From NCBI GenBank assembly GCA_900768545.1, contig CAAGDD010000004.1:248001-312000 (forward strand): 64,000 bases of DNA, written 5' to 3'. The notes under the pieces were generated by a model that searched no databases, was not told the DNA's origin, and saw only the letters and a program-made list of their open reading frames with translations. Shown in pieces: positions 60,195 to 64,000 of the stretch (position 1 is its first letter; the number at the start of each line of letters is the position of its first letter). The translations under genes and the position numbers were made by a program. The DNA is from Clostridia bacterium (lineage in GTDB: Bacteria; Bacillota; Clostridia; Christensenellales; UBA1242).

Positions 60195-60914
60195 ATGAAA
60201 GAAAGATTGGATACATTGCTTGCGAAAAATGGTTATTATTCGAGCAGACAAAAAGCAAAAGAAGCGATAGAACTTGGGCGCGTCAAAGTTGATGATATTT
60301 TGCAACAAAAGCCGTCGATTGAAGTTGACGAAAATGCAAAAATTGAAGCAAAGCCTTTTGAATTTGTTTCACGTGGGGGATTTAAACTCCAAAAAGCAAT
60401 CGAAGAGTTTAATATAAATTTGAAAGATAGAGTCGTTTTGGATATCGGCGCATCGACTGGCGGATTTTCAGACGTTTGCTTGCAAGGTGGAGTAAAAAAA
60501 GTTTATTGCGTTGACACGGGTGCGGGGCAGTTGGCTGAAAAAATTTTAAATGACAAGCGTGCTGTCAATCTTGAAAAAACAAATTATTTGACATTGTCAA
60601 AAGAAAAATTTTCGGGCGTAAATTTGGTCGTGATTGATGTTTCGTTTGTCAGCCTTACACTTTTGTCAACAAAACTTTCAAACGATTTTGAACATATTGA
60701 TATCATTGCTTTGATCAAGCCACAATTTGAATGTGGAGCTGACTATGCACGAAAACACAAGGGCATTGTCAAAGATGAAAAGGTGCGTCAAAAGGTGATC
60801 GAAAGTGTTTGCAAAAATTTTGAAAGCAAAGGCTTTGTCATCAAAAATATCATCACTTCGCCAATCAAAGGTGGCGACGGAAATGTCGAATTTTTGGCGT
60901 GGATTAAAAAATAA
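60195..60914 (+). CDS. tlyA: TlyA family rRNA 2'-O-methyltransferase
   Basis: 239 residues: an N-terminal S4 RNA-binding domain (MKERLDTLLAKNGYYSSRQKAKEAI), then an FtsJ-like SAM domain with LDIGASTGGFSDVCLQGG. In Mycobacterium TlyA methylates 16S and 23S rRNA (capreomycin sensitivity); Firmicute members (YqxC) are linked to late competence or sporulation clusters. No Shine-Dalgarno; -10 spacing predicts a leaderless mRNA. Confidence 0.93.
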   Translation: MKERLDTLLAKNGYYSSRQKAKEAIELGRVKVDDILQQKPSIEVDENAKIEAKPFEFVSRGGFKLQKAIEEFNINLKDRVVLDIGASTGGFSDVCLQGGVKKVYCVDTGAGQLAEKILNDKRAVNLEKTNYLTLSKEKFSGVNLVVIDVSFVSLTLLSTKLSNDFEHIDIIALIKPQFECGADYARKHKGIVKDEKVRQKVIESVCKNFESKGFVIKNIITSPIKGGDGNVEFLAWIKK

Positions 60915-60941
60915 AACTTGCAAAAACTTGCAAGTTTTTTT
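60913..60941 (+). terminator. Rho-independent terminator after tlyA
   Basis: AAAACTTGCAA pairs with CTTGCAAGTTTT, followed by T. It begins at the tlyA stop codon. The AT-rich stretch to 61101 shows nothing else. Confidence 0.8.
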
Positions 60942-61101
60942 ATTGTTTTTTTCAAAATAAAAATCATTTAAAAATTTAAATAAAATCAAATTAAATTCAA
61001 TTAAAAATATTGTCAAAAAATATTAAAAATTAATATTTCAAATATTTATATGTCTTTATTTATCGAATTTGTAGCGATTTTTTAAATAATTTAATTTTTA
61101 T

Positions 61102-61890
61102 TTATTTTTCTTTTTTATAAAATATTTTTGTCAATGCTTTATCCATTAAATTTGTTGAAAAAACTCTTCTAAAGAAATTGAAAACTTTGTAATCTCTGCC
61201 GATAATATATCTTGGCTTCAAATGTTTTTTCTCGCAAATTTTATACAATTTTTTCACAGCATATTCTGGCGACATTCTGCGATTTTCTGTCTTTGGAGTA
61301 GGTTTTGTCGAAAGTTCGATAGACTTTCCATATCTTTCATTTGTGTCATAAATTTTGACACGATTGTTTGAAAAGTTTGTTTTTACATCACCCGGGCAGA
61401 TGCTTGTAACTTGAATTTTTGTTTGTGAAAGTTCCATTCTCAAACTTTGAGCAAAACTATCAACTGCGGCTTTGCTTGCACAATAATATGCTTTAAATGG
61501 CAATGGAAAAAGGGCGGTGGCTGATGCTATCAAAATCATCTTTCCATTTTTTTTCATCATTGGAATTGCATATTTGCAGGCGTTTGCTGTGCCAAAAAAG
61601 TTTACATCAAATTGTTTTTGTGTGGCTTGTTCGTCCAAAAGTTCGATCGCCCCACTGATGCCATAGCCGGCGCAGGTGATGAGCATATCAATTTCGCCTT
61701 CGTTTTTGTAAATTTCACTAAAAATTTCTTTCAATTTTGTATAATCTGAAACATCGCAAAGATAGTCAGCGCTTCCGTCTTTTGAAATATTTACGACCTT
61801 GTCACCTTTGCTTTCAAAAATTTGTTTAAGTCCAAGCCCAAGCCCGCTTGATGCTCCGGTGATAACAATAAGTCTTTTTTCTATTCTCAT
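61102..61890 (-). CDS. Short-chain dehydrogenase/reductase
   Basis: 262 residues. Cofactor loop TGASSGLG at 11-18, NAG-like NACKYA and the catalytic YYCASK (Tyr and Lys four apart) with an upstream Ser. The C-terminal ~60 residues (NFFRRVFSTNLMDKALTK) carry a hydrophobic tail suggesting membrane contact, as in some lipid-related SDRs; the substrate is unknown. GGAG precedes the ATG at 61890. Divergent from the SHOCT gene. Confidence 0.93.
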   Translation of the reverse strand: MRIEKRLIVITGASSGLGLGLKQIFESKGDKVVNISKDGSADYLCDVSDYTKLKEIFSEIYKNEGEIDMLITCAGYGISGAIELLDEQATQKQFDVNFFGTANACKYAIPMMKKNGKMILIASATALFPLPFKAYYCASKAAVDSFAQSLRMELSQTKIQVTSICPGDVKTNFSNNRVKIYDTNERYGKSIELSTKPTPKTENRRMSPEYAVKKLYKICEKKHLKPRYIIGRDYKVFNFFRRVFSTNLMDKALTKIFYKKEK

Positions 61891-62054
61891 AAATTCTCCT
61901 TTTTAAATGCCAATTTTATATGCTTTTTCAAATTGTGTTTGGTTTTGGTGTGTTTTTCAAATTTTATTTTATAACATTTTTTGTATTTTTCAAAATAATT
62001 TGACAATATTTTTTTATGATGTTAATATATTCATTATTAGTGGAGGTTGTCCTT

Positions 62055-62576
62055 ATGTATTATATGAACAAAACAAAGCGTGGACTTATCTTGACTTCGG
62101 CAATTTTGAATTTGATTTTTATCACTTTTGACTTGATTGTTAGCATTATTTTTGCCGTTGACAAAGATTTAATTATAAATTTTGTTTCAAATTATATGGT
62201 TTATATTAGCGTGCCTATTTACAATTTGGGTTACTCGATTTTCTCGTTTGTTGTTGGCGTTATTGGCAGCGTTCTTCTTATTTATAGCGTTCGTCAAAAA
62301 GGAAAATATTTCCGTTCAAGTCAAGCCATTTATGCTGCTGGTTTTGTGATTATTGTTATTTGCGGCGGATATCTCGCGTGGGCACTTTTGTTTATTTCTG
62401 CGTTTATCCCTGACATCATTGTGATGAATCGTCCTTCAGAAGTGAAGAGAGAAGAGGCGCAAGAAAACAGGGCTTATGAAGAAAAGAAACAAAAAATCGA
62501 AGCGTTGAAAAAAATGCGTGATGACGGCTTGATTTCTGACGAAGAATATAAAGAAAAATTGTTTGAATTGTTGTAA
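62055..62576 (+). CDS. SHOCT-domain membrane protein
   Basis: 173 residues from the ATG at 62055 with TGGAGG. Four hydrophobic segments (about 9-33, 45-65, 67-90 and 96-120) are followed by a charged helix and a SHOCT domain (KKMRDDGLISDEEYKEKLFELL). SHOCT is a short oligomerisation tail found on many membrane proteins; function unknown. The stop is followed six bases later by branched palindrome copy C. Confidence 0.85.
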   Translation: MYYMNKTKRGLILTSAILNLIFITFDLIVSIIFAVDKDLIINFVSNYMVYISVPIYNLGYSIFSFVVGVIGSVLLIYSVRQKGKYFRSSQAIYAAGFVIIVICGGYLAWALLFISAFIPDIIVMNRPSEVKREEAQENRAYEEKKQKIEALKKMRDDGLISDEEYKEKLFELL

Positions 62577-62582
62577 TGTGGG

Positions 62583-62719
62583 GCGGGCGAAAGTTTGCCG
62601 AAGGCAAAAAATGCACGCAACAAAAAAATGAGGCCTTGGCGGCTTCATTTTTTTTTGCGCGCATTTTACGCAAAAATTTTGCGGCCAAGTCGGCAAAATT
62701 TTTTGCGTCTTTCGCCCGC
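62583..62719. repeat. Branched palindromic element, copy C
   Basis: Outer stem GCGGGCGAAAG (62583-62593) with CTTTCGCCCGC (62709-62719), 11 perfect pairs; the last base is also the first base (complement) of the tadA stop. Arm 1: TTTGCC/GGCAAA (62594-62599/62603-62608). Arm 2: AAATGC.CGC/GCG.GCATTT holding AATGAGGCC/GGCTTCATT and a T9 run. Arm 3: ACGCAAAAATTTTGC/GCAAAATTTTTTGCGT (62668-62682/62693-62708). It lies between convergent genes as copy A does. Confidence 0.85.
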
Positions 62720-63165
62720 TATGAGTTTCTTCTTCGTTTAAAAAAAACTTTCAAAATTTGCGAACACTCTTCGCTAAATTGTTCATCTTGAACAAACTGG
62801 CAAGTGTGATTTAATCTTATGCTTGTCATAATTTTTTCAAAAAGCCCGTCGCAACTTGTTTTGTCCTTTGCTCCATAAGTGATTTTTGAAATTCGAGCAT
62901 TTAAAATCGCTCCGGCACACATTGGGCAAGGCTCAAGCGTTACAAACATTTCACAGCCATCAAGACGCCAGTCACCGAGTTTTTTGCAAGCTTTGTTTAT
63001 CGCCACAATTTCGGCGTGCATAAGTGCATTTCGCTTTTGTTCTCGCACATTGTGTCCACGGGCGATAATATGCCCGTCTTTGACGATCACAGCGCCGATA
63101 GGAACTTCATTTTCTTCAAGAGATTTTTGCGCTTCTTTGAGCGCTTCCTTCATAAAATTTTTCAT
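62719..63165 (-). CDS. tadA: tRNA-specific adenosine deaminase
   Basis: Changes A34 to inosine, normally in tRNA-Arg(ACG). 148 residues: zinc motifs HAE (50-52, with catalytic E52) and PCPMC (79-83), and family blocks GAVIVKDGHIIARGHN and DWRLDGCEMFVTLEPC. The C-terminus is lysine/arginine-rich and ends at the branched palindrome. On its strand TGGACA-17-TAAAAT ends six bases before the ATG, with no Shine-Dalgarno, again predicting a leaderless mRNA. tRNA-Leu(AAG) in this window is a possible second substrate. Confidence 0.94.
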   Translation of the reverse strand: MKNFMKEALKEAQKSLEENEVPIGAVIVKDGHIIARGHNVREQKRNALMHAEIVAINKACKKLGDWRLDGCEMFVTLEPCPMCAGAILNARISKITYGAKDKTSCDGLFEKIMTSIRLNHTCQFVQDEQFSEECSQILKVFFKRRRNS

Positions 63166-63171
63166 ATTTTG

Positions 63172-63200
63172 ATTTTAAAACAAAAATGTCGATTTGTCCA
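63172..63200 (-). promoter_or_regulatory. Promoter of tadA, predicted leaderless
   Basis: On the minus strand: TGGACA (63195-63200), 17-base spacer, TAAAAT (63172-63177), six bases before the ATG. Confidence 0.7.
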
Positions 63201-63282
63201 GTAAATATCAAAATTTTGTCTATTTTTGGCAATAAATGACAATTTGTTTGTATTTTTTTTGTTATTATGATATTATTTTGCT

Positions 63283-64000
63283 ATGGAAAATTTAAAAGAA
63301 CTTCAAAAACAATTTCAAAAACGAAATTTTTATACAACAAAAGATAGCGCAAAGGTCTATGCTTATGCTTTGTTTGTGCCAATCGCGCTTGTCTTTTTGT
63401 TTTGCTATGTCGTTATGATGATAGCCAAAAACAATGGCATAACAGCGGGCGAAGGTGAAAATATTTTGACAGTTTTGCAAAACAATTATCTTTGGTTTGG
63501 CATAATTTTGGCTATGCTTTCTCCATTGACAATGTTGAGCATTTATTTGATTTACAACAAATCAAATCGCATAAAACAGTCTTCGTGCAACATTTCATTC
63601 AAAAAAGCCAATGTTTGGACTGCTCTTTTGAGTTGTTTGTTTGGAATAATTATGTTTGCCGGCTTTGTTTGCCTTATCAGCGGCTGCTTTGGAAAACTTT
63701 ATGAAATTTGTGGTATTCAAGAGTCAGAATTAAGTCTTCCAATGGACAATTTTGGCTGGCTTGTTTTAAATTTGATTATCTATGCAGTGATGCCTGCAAT
63801 CGTTGAAGAAATGATTTTCAGGGGCGTTGTTTTTCAAGGACTGAAAGAAAAGTTTTCTGCTTTGGCAAGCATTCTTCTTTCGGGACTTTTGTTTGCAATC
63901 TTTCACGGCAGTGTGACACAACTTGTTTATCAATTTGTGCTTGGAAGCATTATGGCTTTTGTTTTGCACCGCACAAACAATCTGCTTTATCCAATTTTGA
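63283..64000 (+). CDS. CPBP-family intramembrane protease, truncated by window end
   Basis: 239 codons visible, open at the window end. Starts MENLKELQKQFQKRNFYTTK; then about six hydrophobic segments. VEEMIFRGVVFQGLK (about 181-195) is the glutamic-type EExxxR motif and FAIFHGSVTQLVYQFVLG carries the second conserved His, as in CPBP (Abi/CAAX-processing) proteases. TATTAT (63271-63276) ends six bases before the ATG and there is no Shine-Dalgarno; the -35 is weak. Confidence 0.88.
   Translation, partial: MENLKELQKQFQKRNFYTTKDSAKVYAYALFVPIALVFLFCYVVMMIAKNNGITAGEGENILTVLQNNYLWFGIILAMLSPLTMLSIYLIYNKSNRIKQSSCNISFKKANVWTALLSCLFGIIMFAGFVCLISGCFGKLYEICGIQESELSLPMDNFGWLVLNLIIYAVMPAIVEEMIFRGVVFQGLKEKFSALASILLSGLLFAIFHGSVTQLVYQFVLGSIMAFVLHRTNNLLYPIL

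Overview
The window is a stretch of low-GC chromosome from an endospore-forming Firmicute of Clostridia type, most likely an uncultured gut-type lineage. The evidence is a set of sporulation genes (SpoIIM-like protein, SpoIVFB-like M50 protease, YlbJ, sigma-K with a pro-sequence, SpoVAC/AD/AE, YunB), a T-box leader in front of ileS, Gram-positive housekeeping clusters (scpA-scpB, plsX-rnc-smc-ftsY, pta-ackA) and Shine-Dalgarno sequences of AGGAG/GGAGG type. Leucine is read mostly from CTT and TTG codons. Stops include TGA and tryptophan is TGG, so the code is standard. The species cannot be named from sequence alone.

Layout. 1-7 kb: SpoIIM-like protein, D,D-carboxypeptidase, scpA, scpB, a 46-residue membrane protein coupled to the SpoIVFB-like protease, an unknown gene, and a membrane protein with a degenerate cyclase domain. 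7-12.4 kb: TM2 protein, mnmA, an unknown gene, degV, a HIT-RNase HI fusion and ylbJ. 12.4-21.4 kb: pta-ackA, rpmF, then plsX-rnc-smc-ftsY. 21.6-27.1 kb: sigK, a DisA-like protein, RNase P RNA, an unknown protein and rarA. 27.4-37.6 kb is more accessory: a protein with a sigma region-4-like helix-turn-helix, an SH3-like secreted protein, a lone phage terminase large subunit, a large surface protein, an orphan ABC binding lipoprotein, valS and a VanZ-like protein. 37.7-40 kb is a small island behind tRNA-Leu(AAG): repeats, a glycerate kinase with foreign codon use, and two broken tfoX-like pieces. 40-47 kb holds cell-surface functions: alkaline phosphatase, subtilisin-like protease with repeats, LemA and a DUF2207-type protein. 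47-52.7 kb: a Q/N-rich lipoprotein diverging from spoVAC-AD-AE, then yunB and a HEPN-CBS protein. 52.7-64 kb: T-box and an atypical ileS, a methyltransferase, a pseudouridine synthase, pepF, a Cys/Pro-rich mini-protein, tlyA, an SDR, a SHOCT membrane protein, tadA and a truncated CPBP protease.

Several genes can be joined functionally. The SpoIVFB-like protease and the pro-sequence of sigma-K form a protease-substrate pair, and SpoVA proteins move dipicolinate into the forespore. TadA and tRNA-Leu(AAG) may form an inosine pair that suits the CTT-rich codon use. ScpA and ScpB are the partners of Smc.

Three patterns deserve most attention. (1) Three copies, plus one weak relative, of a 118-137 bp element that folds as an outer stem closing three arms, each starting within 6 nt of a stop codon. 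(2) At least six genes whose -10 hexamer ends exactly 6 nt before the ATG with no Shine-Dalgarno, which predicts leaderless mRNAs. (3) The tRNA-Leu island, with a terminator-bearing repeat present three times and about 180 bp duplicated on both sides of the glycerate kinase block. No CRISPR array, rRNA gene, transposase or integrase was seen.
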